From Granulicella sp. S190 (GTDB taxonomy: Bacteria; Acidobacteriota; Terriglobia; Terriglobales; Acidobacteriaceae): a stretch of 64,000 nt of DNA. The notes beneath the pieces are model-generated. The model worked only from the letters and a program-made list of their open reading frames with translations. It was not told where the DNA came from and did no database searches. Positions within the stretch are counted from its first letter, which is position 1, and each line of letters starts with the position of its first letter. The translations under genes and the position numbers were made by a program. The DNA is taken from assembly GCF_009766095.1 (NCBI RefSeq), contig NZ_LMUD01000014.1, forward strand, positions 573,715-637,714. Direction: 5' to 3'. Of this stretch, positions 1 to 8,614 are shown one piece after another.

Positions 1-793
1 CACCCTGCTGCGCGCAGATCTGAATGAGCAGGCACTCCCGCAGATCTCTCGACCCCACTCCCACCGGATCGAGATAGTTCACTACCCTTCGCGCCTCGCG
101 AACAGCCGTTAGAAGCGGCCCCATCGTCTCATCCGCTGCTGCCGCAATATCCAGCTCAACGCTCTCCCCAGCCTCTTTCCCGCCGGGCGCCTCCCATAGG
201 TGCGCCAGCCTGCCCTTGGTTCCGCGCTCGAAGGGAATCGGCTCAGACCGGGCAGGCTCGCGCATCTGCATCAGAGCTTCGACCAACTCCTCGTCGCTCG
301 CCGTCAGGTAGCCATTCTCATCGAGATTTCCGATTACCAACTCAGCCGCTGCACGAACCTCCGGGCTCAGGGTCAACGAACCCAGCTGCCACGTCAGATG
401 GTCGCTCAACGTGCCCGGTTGAGACAGGAAATTTTCAAACGAAGGCTTGTCGTACTCCTCAAAGTTCGAGGCCGTACGAAAACCCGGGTCAAGATAGTCC
501 TGAAAATAACTTCCGAAGTCGATCTCATCGAAGGGGTCTTTTTCTACCCGCTCGCTCTCCGCCGCAACGTCTTCCGCAGAGCGCTCCCGATCTCCTTCAA
601 GCCCGGCTCTCTCATCCAGCGAGACGACCGACTCCTCCAACTCTTCCAGCACCGGATTCTCCACCATCTCGGTGTTAATCATCTCCCTCAGCTCAAGCTT
701 GTTCAGCGCCAGCACGCTGACCATCTGCACCAGTCCAGGCGTCAATACCTGTCGTTGTGAGACTTTCAAGTTCAGCTTCGGTTGCAGCAGCAA
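1..793 (-). CDS. rpoN: RNA polymerase sigma-54 factor, N-terminal part (cut by window edge)
   Basis: Sigma-54 directs RNA polymerase to -24/-12 promoters that need an AAA+ activator. About 264 codons are inside the window. The N-terminus reads MLLQPKLNLKVSQRQVLTPG and matches region I, with the motif QVLTPGLVQMVSVLALNKLEL. An acidic region II follows (about residues 45-85), then the start of the core domain (LSDHLTWQLGSL, LDENGYLT). No ATG lies in frame before region I. The reading frame opens at 817, and the likely start is the TTG at 793, with GAGGGG (800-805) six bases upstream. It lies downstream of lptB, the order common in Gram-negative genomes. The identification is firm; the start codon is an inference. 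Confidence 0.93.
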   Translation of the reverse strand, partial: MLLQPKLNLKVSQRQVLTPGLVQMVSVLALNKLELREMINTEMVENPVLEELEESVVSLDERAGLEGDRERSAEDVAAESERVEKDPFDEIDFGSYFQDYLDPGFRTASNFEEYDKPSFENFLSQPGTLSDHLTWQLGSLTLSPEVRAAAELVIGNLDENGYLTASDEELVEALMQMREPARSEPIPFERGTKGRLAHLWEAPGGKEAGESVELDIAAAADETMGPLLTAVREARRVVNYLDPVGVGSRDLRECLLIQICAQQG

Positions 794-1018
794 GTTAAAC
801 CCCTCATCGACCAACAACTAAATTTGCTGTAGAAGCGCCGCTTTGGCACCTCTCGTGCTCATTGTGCAATTAACTACAAACAGAGCGCCATTTTCTGACT
901 TTGCCTCAGTCTACACGCCCCGTCTTCAACTGGCTGTAAGTCTAACCCTATCAAAGGCTGCGCGTGCTGCATCAATAGCATCTTGGTCTTACAACAGAAG
1001 TTGTAAACTTGCGGCCAG

Positions 1019-1747
1019 CTAATCCATGGAGAAGTTTTCACCAAGATAAATCCGCCGCACCTCGGGATCACGCCCCAGTTCCCCCGGTGTTCCCGTCTTA
1101 AAAATCTTCCCCTCGGCGATGATGTACGCGCGATCGGTCACCGATAAAGTCTCCCGCACGTTGTGATCTGTGATCAATACGCCGATCCCACTCTTCTTCA
1201 ATCCGAAGATGATCTCCTGGAGATCCAGCACGGCGATCGGATCGATCCCGGAGAAGGGTTCATCCAGCAGAATGAATGCCGGTTCGATCGCCAGGCAACG
1301 CGCGATCTCCACTCGCCTGCGCTCTCCTCCGCTCAGCGCATACCCTCGCGTCTTTCGCACATGCCCAAGGTTCAGCTGTTCAATCAGCTTCTCTGTACGT
1401 GTGCGACGGCTCTCCCAGCTCAACTGCTGGGCCTCCAGCACCGCCAGAATATTGTCCTGCACCGTCAACTTGCGAAAGACCGAAGGCTCCTGTGGTAGAT
1501 AACTGATGCCGTAGTTCCTTGCCCGTAGATACATTGGCAACCGGCTGATGTCGTGGCCATCGGCCAAAACGCGCCCCGTATCCGGCCGCACCAGACCCAC
1601 GATCATGTAAAAGCTCGTCGTCTTTCCCGCACCATTCGGCCCCAGCAGCCCCACGACCTCGCCCTGCTCGATCTCAAGACTGACACCCTTTACCACCTGG
1701 CGGCCGCCATACGACTTGCCGATCTCCTCCGTCGATAACGTCTTCAT
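1019..1747 (-). CDS. lptB: LPS export ABC transporter ATP-binding protein LptB
   Basis: Cytoplasmic ATPase of the LptB2FG transporter, which drives lipopolysaccharide from the inner membrane towards the outer membrane. The 242 residues have the usual length and all ABC motifs: Walker A GPNGAGKT (36-43), Q-loop Gln86, signature LSGGE (138-142), Walker B FILLDEP (158-164) and H-loop His195. The start ATG overlaps the end of the upstream lptC/lptA gene by four bases (ATGA), so the two are translationally coupled. rpoN follows after about 225 bases. The lptF and lptG permease genes are not in the window. Identification is strong because both motifs and neighbours agree. Confidence 0.97.
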   Translation of the reverse strand: MKTLSTEEIGKSYGGRQVVKGVSLEIEQGEVVGLLGPNGAGKTTSFYMIVGLVRPDTGRVLADGHDISRLPMYLRARNYGISYLPQEPSVFRKLTVQDNILAVLEAQQLSWESRRTRTEKLIEQLNLGHVRKTRGYALSGGERRRVEIARCLAIEPAFILLDEPFSGIDPIAVLDLQEIIFGLKKSGIGVLITDHNVRETLSVTDRAYIIAEGKIFKTGTPGELGRDPEVRRIYLGENFSMD

Positions 1748-4230
1748 TGCTTGTTCTTCACCCGCGTCTCCGTGCGCACTCTCTGCCCTGCGCCACTCTC
1801 TCCTTCATTAGAAACTACGACGTTCTCATCGCCCGCATGGAATCGCAACGACGTACCGGTCACGGTCCCTTGCTGGTCGTCCACAACTTTGGGCAGAGCC
1901 GCCGCCGTCCCGGTCAACACGAACATGCCATCGCTCGCCGTGTACACCACCTGCTCACCACTCGCGCGGCGTCCGGGCTGCTGTATCTCGATATGTCCGC
2001 TCGCCACCACCCGCTCCACGCTGCCGCCCATAAATCCTCCGGCAGCGACAGCCTTCTTCGCTCCATTCGTCACGGCTGCCTGCAGATAAACTACCGCCTG
2101 CTGCCCGCGCATGCTGCCCTCAGCACTATCGACCTGAATCCCGCCCGTAAAGTCAGCCCTGCGCACCTCGTCGGAGTAGACCAGATCCCGGCTGATCACC
2201 CGCACCACGCTGGCCTTCCCGCCCGCGATCTGCTTCCCTGTCTTAGCCGGACTCGCAGCATCCGCCTTCGGATTCAAGCCACTGACCAGCACCGTATGCA
2301 CCGCACCCGGAGCGCCCTGCCCTTCGCCATGCGCCAGCAGTCTCTTCTGCTTCTGCTCAAACTCGATCACCGGAGCATCCACCTGGGATGCACCCTGCCA
2401 CAACCGGGCCGGGCTGCTTCCTGAGCCATAAAACTTCGCTACCTGTGAATCATGTTTCAACTCTGCCCGCGACGCCAGAACATGCACCGGCTCGTCCGTA
2501 CTGCCCGGCTGACGAAAACTCGCCTTCACCGAGCCGTCTGCCGTAGCGTCACCCGTCTGCTGCTCGCTGATCACGCGATCTGCCCACAGCACATTGCTCC
2601 CATCGCTCGCCTGCACATTGCCGGTCAGCGTCGTACGCTCCAGCTCCCCATCGTAGACGGCGCGTTCCGCGGTCACCCGTTCTTCCGTCGGCGCTGCAGA
2701 ATCTCCAGGCTTCTTCACCGGCAGCTCCGTCATCACCACGTGTCCCCGTTCGGTAGCGTTCGCAATCTCATCGGCACCCTGGCCCTTATGCGTGACACCT
2801 GCCGTCACGGGCCGGAAATGTGCCAGCAGAGAGTCTCCAGAGCTCGTCTCAACCACTCCTTTCGCATTAACCCTGCGCATCGACGTATGTCCATCGCCAT
2901 GCAGCTCTGACAGATGATCCGCGTTCCCGACTCGTACAAAGTGTGCGGTCAAAACATCTCCACCCAACGCGCTGCTGGTCGCACCGCCCCCCTTCAACGC
3001 GGGGTCCATTACCTTCAGCCGAGCATCTCCCGTAGCCTTCGCGTCTCGAATCTGCGCCTTCTCTGCCCCCTCTGCTGCAAGCGACAACTCTACCTGCCCC
3101 GCATTCAACTCACGCTCCGACCACGCCTCGCCCGCTGCCTCACTCGCCCGAACCTTCTCGTGCAGATGCACCGCCCCGATCATCACCACATGCTCCGGAC
3201 GGCCAACCTTGTCGAACGCCGCCCGCCCCTCCTTGGCCTCACCCTTCGCCTGTCGCAAGGGTTCATCCGTCGAATACCTCACCCCGCCCAGCATCACCGC
3301 CGACTGCGGTTGACTCTGCGCATTCAACGTCATCTCGCCACGCGGCGCCACCATGGTTCCGCTCGTTCCATTGGTCAGGGTCACGTCGCCCTCAGCCTCC
3401 AGCCGCTGCACCGTTCCATCAGGCCTCAGATGCACTACAACGTTCTTGCCCTGCACCGTCTCTCCAGCGCCGCTCTTCCCACCTACGGCCACGTACTTCG
3501 CCTGGGTCAGCAAAGCTCTCTCGTTCTGCCGGTCCAGCTCTGCCCGCGACGCCGTCAACACCACCGGCCTGTCACGCTCCAACCCATTCACCTTCACGGC
3601 CGAGTGCAACACCACCACGCCCGTATCCGAGTTGTAGTCCGCCCCCACCGCATGCCCCGTCAACCCGCCCGACTCAAACTCGATCTCATTATCCGTCGCA
3701 GCAATCCCCAGCTTCTGCAAAAACACCAGCCCGCTGGTCGTCACATGGATCAGCCGCACATCCTTCTTCTCCTCGGCCTTCCCGCCATGCAGATCCTTCC
3801 CTGCCGCATAGTCCATCTTCGCGTTCGCATCGCTGGCCTCGGGCGCCTGCAGATCGATGTGTACCTCCCCCTCCGCACGAATCACCCCGTTCTTCTGGTC
3901 GTACTCAAACTCTTTCCCGTAGATGCGGTCCGCCCGATCTTCCTTCCGTCCATACAACACGATCCCCACATCGTGCAGCGTCACCTTGCCGTCGGCACGC
4001 TCCACCGCCTTCGCAGCATGAACTGTGTAGATTGTCCGCCCCTGCACCGACTGCGAGTACGTAAACCCGTTCGTCTCCCGTCGAACGTTCACCCCCAGCT
4101 TCTTCGGCAGATTCGTCAGAAACCGGTGCGCCCGGTAGTGGGCATACCCCAGAAAAGCCGCGATCACCATCACGAGCAGGCCCGCACCCACCAGCAACCA
4201 CACTCGCAGCCGTTCTACCGAAACGTTCAT
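1744..4230 (-). CDS. LptC-LptA fusion (LPS transport periplasmic bridge protein)
   Basis: A single 828-residue protein replaces the usual separate LptC (about 190 aa) and LptA (about 180 aa). Residues 10-30 form one membrane anchor ([20 protein letters not shown]). An LptC-like beta region follows (about 40-240, including the [20 protein letters not shown] segment). The rest, up to the C-terminus, is a long series of OstA/LptA-like beta-jellyroll strands (for example [20 protein letters not shown] and [20 protein letters not shown]). The protein would sit in the periplasm and form the LPS-conducting bridge fed by LptB. Its end overlaps lptB by four bases. The start ATG has a short GGGA just upstream. 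The domain assignment is by pattern recognition; the exact LptC/LptA border is not certain. Confidence 0.85.
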   Translation of the reverse strand: MNVSVERLRVWLLVGAGLLVMVIAAFLGYAHYRAHRFLTNLPKKLGVNVRRETNGFTYSQSVQGRTIYTVHAAKAVERADGKVTLHDVGIVLYGRKEDRADRIYGKEFEYDQKNGVIRAEGEVHIDLQAPEASDANAKMDYAAGKDLHGGKAEEKKDVRLIHVTTSGLVFLQKLGIAATDNEIEFESGGLTGHAVGADYNSDTGVVVLHSAVKVNGLERDRPVVLTASRAELDRQNERALLTQAKYVAVGGKSGAGETVQGKNVVVHLRPDGTVQRLEAEGDVTLTNGTSGTMVAPRGEMTLNAQSQPQSAVMLGGVRYSTDEPLRQAKGEAKEGRAAFDKVGRPEHVVMIGAVHLHEKVRASEAAGEAWSERELNAGQVELSLAAEGAEKAQIRDAKATGDARLKVMDPALKGGGATSSALGGDVLTAHFVRVGNADHLSELHGDGHTSMRRVNAKGVVETSSGDSLLAHFRPVTAGVTHKGQGADEIANATERGHVVMTELPVKKPGDSAAPTEERVTAERAVYDGELERTTLTGNVQASDGSNVLWADRVISEQQTGDATADGSVKASFRQPGSTDEPVHVLASRAELKHDSQVAKFYGSGSSPARLWQGASQVDAPVIEFEQKQKRLLAHGEGQGAPGAVHTVLVSGLNPKADAASPAKTGKQIAGGKASVVRVISRDLVYSDEVRRADFTGGIQVDSAEGSMRGQQAVVYLQAAVTNGAKKAVAAGGFMGGSVERVVASGHIEIQQPGRRASGEQVVYTASDGMFVLTGTAAALPKVVDDQQGTVTGTSLRFHAGDENVVVSNEGESGAGQRVRTETRVKNKQ

Positions 4231-4427
4231 TCCCTACTATCTTCTCATTCCGGTCACTTCGTGACGTGTATACCGCTTCGCTCGGCGCTCCCGTTGGTCG
4301 CGAACTAGAATTCCGAGCAACGAGCACCACGCGAAGCAATCACGCGCCACGAAGTGGCCACCCTCCGCGCAGGAGGCCCGTCCGGCAGGACACGTCTTCA
4401 ACCATCTAAAAGGTCTAAACTAGAGAT
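4231..4427. repeat. Divergent intergenic region with a cluster of mini-hairpins
   Basis: The region between the divergent lptC/lptA gene and the 4428 gene holds at least four very short inverted repeats: GTCAC-ttc-GTGAC (4253-4265), GCCAC-gaa-GTGGC (4346-4358), CCTCC-gcgca-GGAGG (4362-4376) and GTCC-ggca-GGAC (4380-4391). The first two have complementary loops (ttc and gaa). The last three are nearly back to back. Function is unknown; RNA structure or a dispersed genomic spacer element are possible. Confidence 0.5.
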
Positions 4428-5132
4428 ATGGCCGATCAGCTTTACCTTAGTCTCTGGTTTCCCAACTTCCGCTTCGACACCCTCCCTGCGACCATGGTCT
4501 CGGTGATGCGCCAGTTCGCCCTCATCAGCGGAGAAAAGCGCGTAGTGGCAGCCAGCGTCTACCCCATCAGCTTCACCGAAGCCCCGACCTACCAGCGGAT
4601 CTACGTTAATGACGACCGTGCCGAAGAAAATCTGGATACCTCCGGCTCCATCATTGAAAACGCCGTCGCCGAGGCCACCGAGCAGCTCCACGACGACATG
4701 GCCTATGAGTTCGAAATGCGCTGGAAGCTCTGGTCGCCCGAACTCAACCCAACCCCGATCAACCTGGACATCGATTCCGACAACGACATCGACCCCGAGT
4801 ACGAGTCCGCTGCGCTTGATACGCTCTGGAAGCTCCAACCCGCCACCGTCCGCATCCTGGGCTTCGGCCCCCAATTTGACGACTCCAGCTTCGATCAGAA
4901 CGGCCACATTCGCATCGACTTCGGCCTCGATACGCCATGGCTCGCCGAAACTCTCGAAGACGAGCAGCTCGACGAAGACGCCACCAAACACATTCAGCAA
5001 AATGTCGAGATGCTCTTGGCCTTTACCCTCTCGGTAGAAAAAAACTGCGGCATCAGCAGCCGCCTGCTCTGGACCGAGTCCGGCGAACCCCTCGCTCAGA
5101 AGCTGATCGACCGCCTCCAGCGCGTCAACTAG
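4428..5132 (+). CDS. Conserved-looking hypothetical protein (234 aa, acidic)
   Basis: I do not recognise this 234-residue protein. It has no signal peptide or membrane segment and is strongly acidic, with clusters such as DIDSDNDIDPEYES (about 113-126) and LEDEQLDEDATKH. The composition suggests a soluble cytosolic protein. A long helical C-terminus (HIQQNVEMLLAFTLSVEKN) is predicted by eye. The first residues (MADQLYLSLWFPNF) begin directly at the first ATG of the frame. The codon pattern (C/G-rich third positions) fits its neighbours, so it is very likely a real gene. It is transcribed away from the lpt operon and probably alone. The function is unknown. Confidence 0.75.
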   Translation: MADQLYLSLWFPNFRFDTLPATMVSVMRQFALISGEKRVVAASVYPISFTEAPTYQRIYVNDDRAEENLDTSGSIIENAVAEATEQLHDDMAYEFEMRWKLWSPELNPTPINLDIDSDNDIDPEYESAALDTLWKLQPATVRILGFGPQFDDSSFDQNGHIRIDFGLDTPWLAETLEDEQLDEDATKHIQQNVEMLLAFTLSVEKNCGISSRLLWTESGEPLAQKLIDRLQRVN

Positions 5133-5225
5133 CGCCATCTAGTAGTTGGCGTAGAGTCTGCCATGCCCCTTTGTCTGTCACTCCCGAAGAGTCTGCGGGT
5201 TGCCTTCAACCCAGACAAATCTGCG

Positions 5226-6392
5226 CTAGCTCTCAGCCGTCGCAGACTCACTCTGCGCAATCTTTGCCACCGCCGCAGCCTTCGCCTCTTTTCGCAGCCT
5301 CGTCTCGCGTAGTGCCACCCACATCAACCCCGCAAAGGTCAGCATCAAGACCCCGTAAGCCCGCGTTCCATGCAGCTGCGAAGCATCTTCATACAGCAGC
5401 GTCAGCCCCACAAACACAAAGAACACATGCGCGCAGAACACCTGCAGCGAAGCCTTCCCCAGCGTCAGAAACGGCTCCACCGAGATCAGCCGTATCAGAT
5501 ATCGCCGAAACCAGTAACAAATGATCAAAAACGCCGCTAGATTGACCACCCGCATCGGCCCGATCTGCCACTTGTCCAGCCCTATTCCCAACGACTCCTG
5601 GGTCAGCATCGGCCCCAGCCAGTTATGCCGCACCCCAAGAAAAAAAAGACACACCGCCCCGCAACCAGCCACGGCATATCCCGGAATCCGCTTCAGTGGC
5701 ATCTCTCCCTGCGCGCTCTTCGCGCTAAGCCATAGCCCCGCAATCCACACCCCCTGCCATGCGAACAGGTTGAACGCGCCTGTCTGCTGCAGCGGAATCG
5801 GCAGGTGCGTCACGCGCACCACCCAGGCGTGCACCAGCTCTCTCAGCCCGAACTGCGCTCCGACCCACAGCGCCGCGCTTCCGCCAAGCACCCACCGCCA
5901 GCCGTAGCGCACACCCACCGCCAGCGCAATCGGCGACAAAAACAGGAACAGGACATACATCGGCAGAATATCCAGCAGCGGAGGGCAGTAGATCAGCAGC
6001 ACGCCACCTAGAATCGCGACCTTCGGATGAGCAAGATAAAAGTTGATCAGGTTGTAGATCGCCGGCCTGTGCGTCTTCGCCGCAAACTCGGCCGCAATGG
6101 TAAACGCGAACGCCAGCATCAGCAGGTGGTAGCCATAGATCTTCAGCGTCCGCCGCCATAGCTTCACAATCACGCCCCGCACGCCTGCCATCGCGTCTCG
6201 CAGATACACCTGGCTCACCAGCATCGCGGACAGGAAGACAAACCCCTCCGCTGACGACACAAACCCGGCCGGCTGATTCACAAAGTCGCTGAAGTGTGTT
6301 GGCATGTGGGTGAACGTCATCCACACCAGGAACAGCCCGCGCAGCGCATCCAGCTCCGGTCTCCTCTGCATCTTTGGGCTGCTAAGCGTCAC
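5226..6392 (-). CDS. OpgC-type acyltransferase-like membrane protein
   Basis: This 388-residue integral membrane protein has about ten hydrophobic segments. The N-terminal motif RRPELDALRGLFLVWMTFTH followed by SSAEGFVFLSAMLVSQVYLRD is the hallmark of the OpgC_C family (E. coli OpgC adds succinyl groups to periplasmic glucans). LDILPMYVLFLFLSPIAL (about 141-158) and GKASLQVFCAHVFFVFV near the C-terminus are also typical. The substrate in this organism is unknown; a cell-envelope or exopolysaccharide glycan is likely. The last 30 residues are a charged cytosolic tail (LRKEAKAAAVAKIAQSE). The gene stands alone on the minus strand, convergent with the 4428 gene. The start at 6392 (MTLSSPKMQ) could instead be Met8. 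Confidence 0.85.
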   Translation of the reverse strand: MTLSSPKMQRRPELDALRGLFLVWMTFTHMPTHFSDFVNQPAGFVSSAEGFVFLSAMLVSQVYLRDAMAGVRGVIVKLWRRTLKIYGYHLLMLAFAFTIAAEFAAKTHRPAIYNLINFYLAHPKVAILGGVLLIYCPPLLDILPMYVLFLFLSPIALAVGVRYGWRWVLGGSAALWVGAQFGLRELVHAWVVRVTHLPIPLQQTGAFNLFAWQGVWIAGLWLSAKSAQGEMPLKRIPGYAVAGCGAVCLFFLGVRHNWLGPMLTQESLGIGLDKWQIGPMRVVNLAAFLIICYWFRRYLIRLISVEPFLTLGKASLQVFCAHVFFVFVGLTLLYEDASQLHGTRAYGVLMLTFAGLMWVALRETRLRKEAKAAAVAKIAQSESATAES

Positions 6393-6704
6393 CAGACCCC
6401 CATCCCTTAGAGCGCCCCTTCAGTGTATCGGCACTCCAAACGACTCTCGTCACGCCACACCGTCTCTGAGTTCGCCAGACCGAGACTCGTGCGCAGTGCG
6501 TTCCTTTTATCATCCTGTTCTTCCACTTCAAATGAGACGCGCAAATAGCGCATTCGCACCCTTCTCCTCCGCACTCAAAGTAAATTTCCTTATCCGTTGC
6601 AAGAAATACGAAATGACAAAAATGAGACATCAAAGAGACTTGAAGGAGGAAAAGGAGGGAATTTTCACTCAAAAACTGTGTTCTATCTGCAGGAGAAATT
6701 TGTA
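6393..6704. other. Divergent intergenic region (about 310 bp)
   Basis: This is the shared upstream region of the OpgC-type gene (minus) and the small secreted protein gene (plus). The half next to the secreted-protein gene is A-rich and must hold its promoter and leader, including a purine-rich tract near 6640-6660 (gaaggaggaaaaggaggga) and the ribosome binding site AGGAGA at 6691-6696. An open frame from 6597 runs into the gene, but its first 36 codons do not look like a signal peptide. No other gene is seen. Confidence 0.5.
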
Positions 6705-7076
6705 ATGCGATCAACACTCAAGAATCTCGTACTGGCATTTGCCGCTCTTACAACCGCCACTTCGTTTGCCGAGAATGTGCGTGCGTATGTTCCATTCAGC
6801 TTCAACGTCAAAGCACAGGTGTTTCCAGCCGGCTACTACGACGTCACGTTGGACCCGCCCCACAGCTTTATCAGCCTGGTCAGCGAAAAAGACTCAACTA
6901 AATTCTTCACCATGGCCACTGGATCGGCAGAAAAACGCACCGCTGAAACCGTACTGCACTTCACCGTCACCGGCACAGACCATTGCCTGAATACCATTCA
7001 AATGGGACAGCGACTCACTCTTAATGTCGCCTGTCGCACGCCCAGCCGCGACATCATCACCGTGCAGGGCCACTAA
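6705..7076 (+). CDS. Small secreted protein with signal peptide
   Basis: A 123-residue exported protein. The start is the ATG at 6705, because AGGAGA lies eight bases upstream and the first residues form a clear signal peptide (MRSTLKNLVLAFAALTTATSFAEN). An upstream in-frame ATG at 6597 would bury this signal. The mature part (VRAYVPFSFNVKAQVFPAGYYDVTLD) is predicted beta-rich. It contains two Cys (in DHCLNT and NVACRTP) that could form a disulfide. Short secreted beta proteins beginning with an 'xVPFxFxVxxxxxPAGxYxV' pattern are frequent in acidobacteria. The molecular role is unknown. A strong hairpin terminator follows at 7101. Confidence 0.8.
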   Translation: MRSTLKNLVLAFAALTTATSFAENVRAYVPFSFNVKAQVFPAGYYDVTLDPPHSFISLVSEKDSTKFFTMATGSAEKRTAETVLHFTVTGTDHCLNTIQMGQRLTLNVACRTPSRDIITVQGH

Positions 7077-7100
7077 GAAGACACCAACAAGAAGCACGTG

Positions 7101-7140
7101 GCGGCCTCATTGCGGAAGCAGCAATGAGGCCGCTTCTCTT
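7101..7140 (+). terminator. Rho-independent terminator after the secreted protein gene
   Basis: A perfect 13-bp stem (7101-7113 with 7121-7133, GCGGCCTCATTGC / GCAATGAGGCCGC) is followed by a pyrimidine-rich tail (ttctcttta). It begins 24 bases after the stop codon of the 6705 gene. Confidence 0.75.
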
Positions 7141-7235
7141 TACGAACTTCATCGAAATCTCTTATGCCTTCTTTACGAAGGCGGTGCTGAAATAGGACAA
7201 GTCGGCAAGAACAAAGGCCGACAGGAGAGAGTTCG

Positions 7236-7460
7236 ATGAACACCTTTCGCACCCGCAGACCGCTTCTCGTAAACGCCACGCAGTGCCTCCACCCCACGCT
7301 TATCCTCACCGACTCTGGCCAGCGCAAAGCCTATCCCGGCGACTGGATCATCGAAGGCGAAAACCGCGAGCGCTACATCGTCGACAACACGTTCTTCCAG
7401 CGCACCTTCGCCCCCATCCCGTGGGAGTCCTCCAGCGAAGGCCGCCACTACGGCAGCTAA
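7236..7460 (+). CDS. Small hypothetical protein with a PGDWII motif
   Basis: A 74-residue protein beginning at an ATG with AGGAGAG upstream (7222-7228). The core PGDWIIEGENRERYIVDNTF followed by FQRTFAPI resembles, from memory, small phage-type proteins of unknown function with a 'PGDWIIxGxxGExYxxxxxxFxxTY' pattern. There is no membrane segment or signal peptide. No other phage gene lies nearby, so this may be a domesticated relative or a convergent small beta domain. It is probably its own transcription unit between the terminator at 7101 and the acetyltransferase at 7549. Confidence 0.7.
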   Translation: MNTFRTRRPLLVNATQCLHPTLILTDSGQRKAYPGDWIIEGENRERYIVDNTFFQRTFAPIPWESSSEGRHYGS

Positions 7461-7548
7461 ACGCCGCCAGCCCCGCCACAACCCTGAACCTAAACTCAAC
7501 CAACAGCCCGGTCTTCGCGACTAACCAAAGAGAAAAGCGCAGTGTCCT

Positions 7549-8226
7549 ATGGCATTGTCCCAGATACTAGAACCCCCCTCATCTCCGTTCCCACCCTCGC
7601 TGACACACTCACTAACAGCCTCATTTCTTCACTCTGACTCGCCAGCGCGGCCTCTCCCCGCAACTCCCCGCAGCAACCTCAAAACCATCTTCCTGCGAAC
7701 GCGCAAGGCGCAGTTGCAGGACACCCACGCGATCCATCAACTCATTAACAGCCTCTCGCACGATGGAACGCTCCTGCCCCGCTCCCACGCCGAGATCTGC
7801 GCCAACATCAACACCTTCACCATCGTCGAAACCCATACCCACCAGTTCCTCGGCTGCGCCGCACTCCACGTCTACGGCCAGCACCTCGCCGAGATTCGCT
7901 CTATCGTCGTACGCCCCGACATCAAAGGCCACGGAGCCGGTGGTCTGCTCGTCAAGGCCCTCATGCACCAGGCCAAATCACGCGGCATCCAGTGCGTCTC
8001 CCTCTTCACCCGCATCCCCGGCTTCTTCGAGCACTTCCACTTTCGCGTTGCCGGCCGCCAGGCCTTCCCCGACAAGGTGTTCAAAGACTGCAGGCACTGC
8101 GCTCGCCGCCACGCCTGCGACGAGACCGCCATGGCCTTTGGCCAGCTTCCCACCGCACGAGATCTGCAGCAGGTCGAACACTTCCTGCCTCCCCAGGAAT
8201 CAGGGCTGGTACAACTTCAGCTCTGA
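7549..8226 (+). CDS. GNAT N-acetyltransferase, ArgA-like
   Basis: A 225-residue protein with a GNAT acetyltransferase domain from about residue 45. The acetyl-CoA binding segment is IRSIVVRPDIKGHGAGGLLV (about 123-142), which carries the R/Q-x-x-G-x-G/A signature as KGHGAG. The segment after it (GIQCVSLFTRIPGFFEHFHF) and the C-terminal FKDCRHCARRHACDETAMA match short ArgA-type N-acetylglutamate synthases, which have several Cys here. It probably acetylates glutamate, the first step of arginine synthesis, but no arg genes are adjacent. The first 45 residues are Pro/Ser-rich and unlike the family, so the true start may be internal. No strong ribosome binding site is seen at 7549. Confidence 0.75.
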   Translation: MALSQILEPPSSPFPPSLTHSLTASFLHSDSPARPLPATPRSNLKTIFLRTRKAQLQDTHAIHQLINSLSHDGTLLPRSHAEICANINTFTIVETHTHQFLGCAALHVYGQHLAEIRSIVVRPDIKGHGAGGLLVKALMHQAKSRGIQCVSLFTRIPGFFEHFHFRVAGRQAFPDKVFKDCRHCARRHACDETAMAFGQLPTARDLQQVEHFLPPQESGLVQLQL

Positions 8227-8437
8227 AACATGACCAGGAAGTGTCATCCAAGGCACCACCTTCGCACGTTACTCTTGCTGCCAACGGTTTCGCCATGCAT
8301 GATGACGAACACGTAGCAGCAACGAATCAGCGTCTCACATCACCATAGTAGGTTGAAGGCGCATCTCCATTGCAGTTGAAGGAGCAATTTGCCCTAAAGT
8401 CCCCGGAAGCCAGCGACACCTCGCCCAGGAAAACATG

Positions 8438-8614
8438 ATGAACTACATCGAATCGAAACAGATCGCACCGACCTTTCAATCCAACTTTCGCGCAGAAGAT
8501 GGCCTGCATTCCCGCAGCCGCTGGAGCAGCTTCTGCGAAGGAGTCCTCATCCCGCTGGGCTCCCTCTTCGCCGTGTTCCTCTTCATGCTCGGCGCAATGC
8601 TGATCCTGTCCTAG
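8438..8614 (+). CDS. Small single-pass membrane protein
   Basis: A 58-residue ORF whose ATG at 8438 has AGGA (8427-8430) seven bases upstream; another ATG at 8435 is in frame. The N-terminal 35 residues are polar (NYIESKQIAPTFQSNF, then EDGLHSRSRW). The last 20 form one hydrophobic segment (VLIPLGSLFAVFLFMLGAML), giving a C-tail-anchored topology. The stop TAG (8612-8614) shares the palindrome CTAG with the stop of glyS on the other strand. I do not recognise the family. Its support is the ribosome binding site and the clear membrane segment. Confidence 0.6.
   Translation: MNYIESKQIAPTFQSNFRAEDGLHSRSRWSSFCEGVLIPLGSLFAVFLFMLGAMLILS

Noticed and set aside
2914..4308. Long plus-strand frame opposite lptC/lptA (464 codons)
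   Set aside because: It is antisense to a well-supported gene, is rich in Arg/His/Leu as expected for the reverse of C/G-third-position codons, and has no protein-family pattern. The same applies to 9517-10917 (opposite glyS), 30166-31227 (opposite lon) and 41599-43197 (opposite the Omp85 gene).
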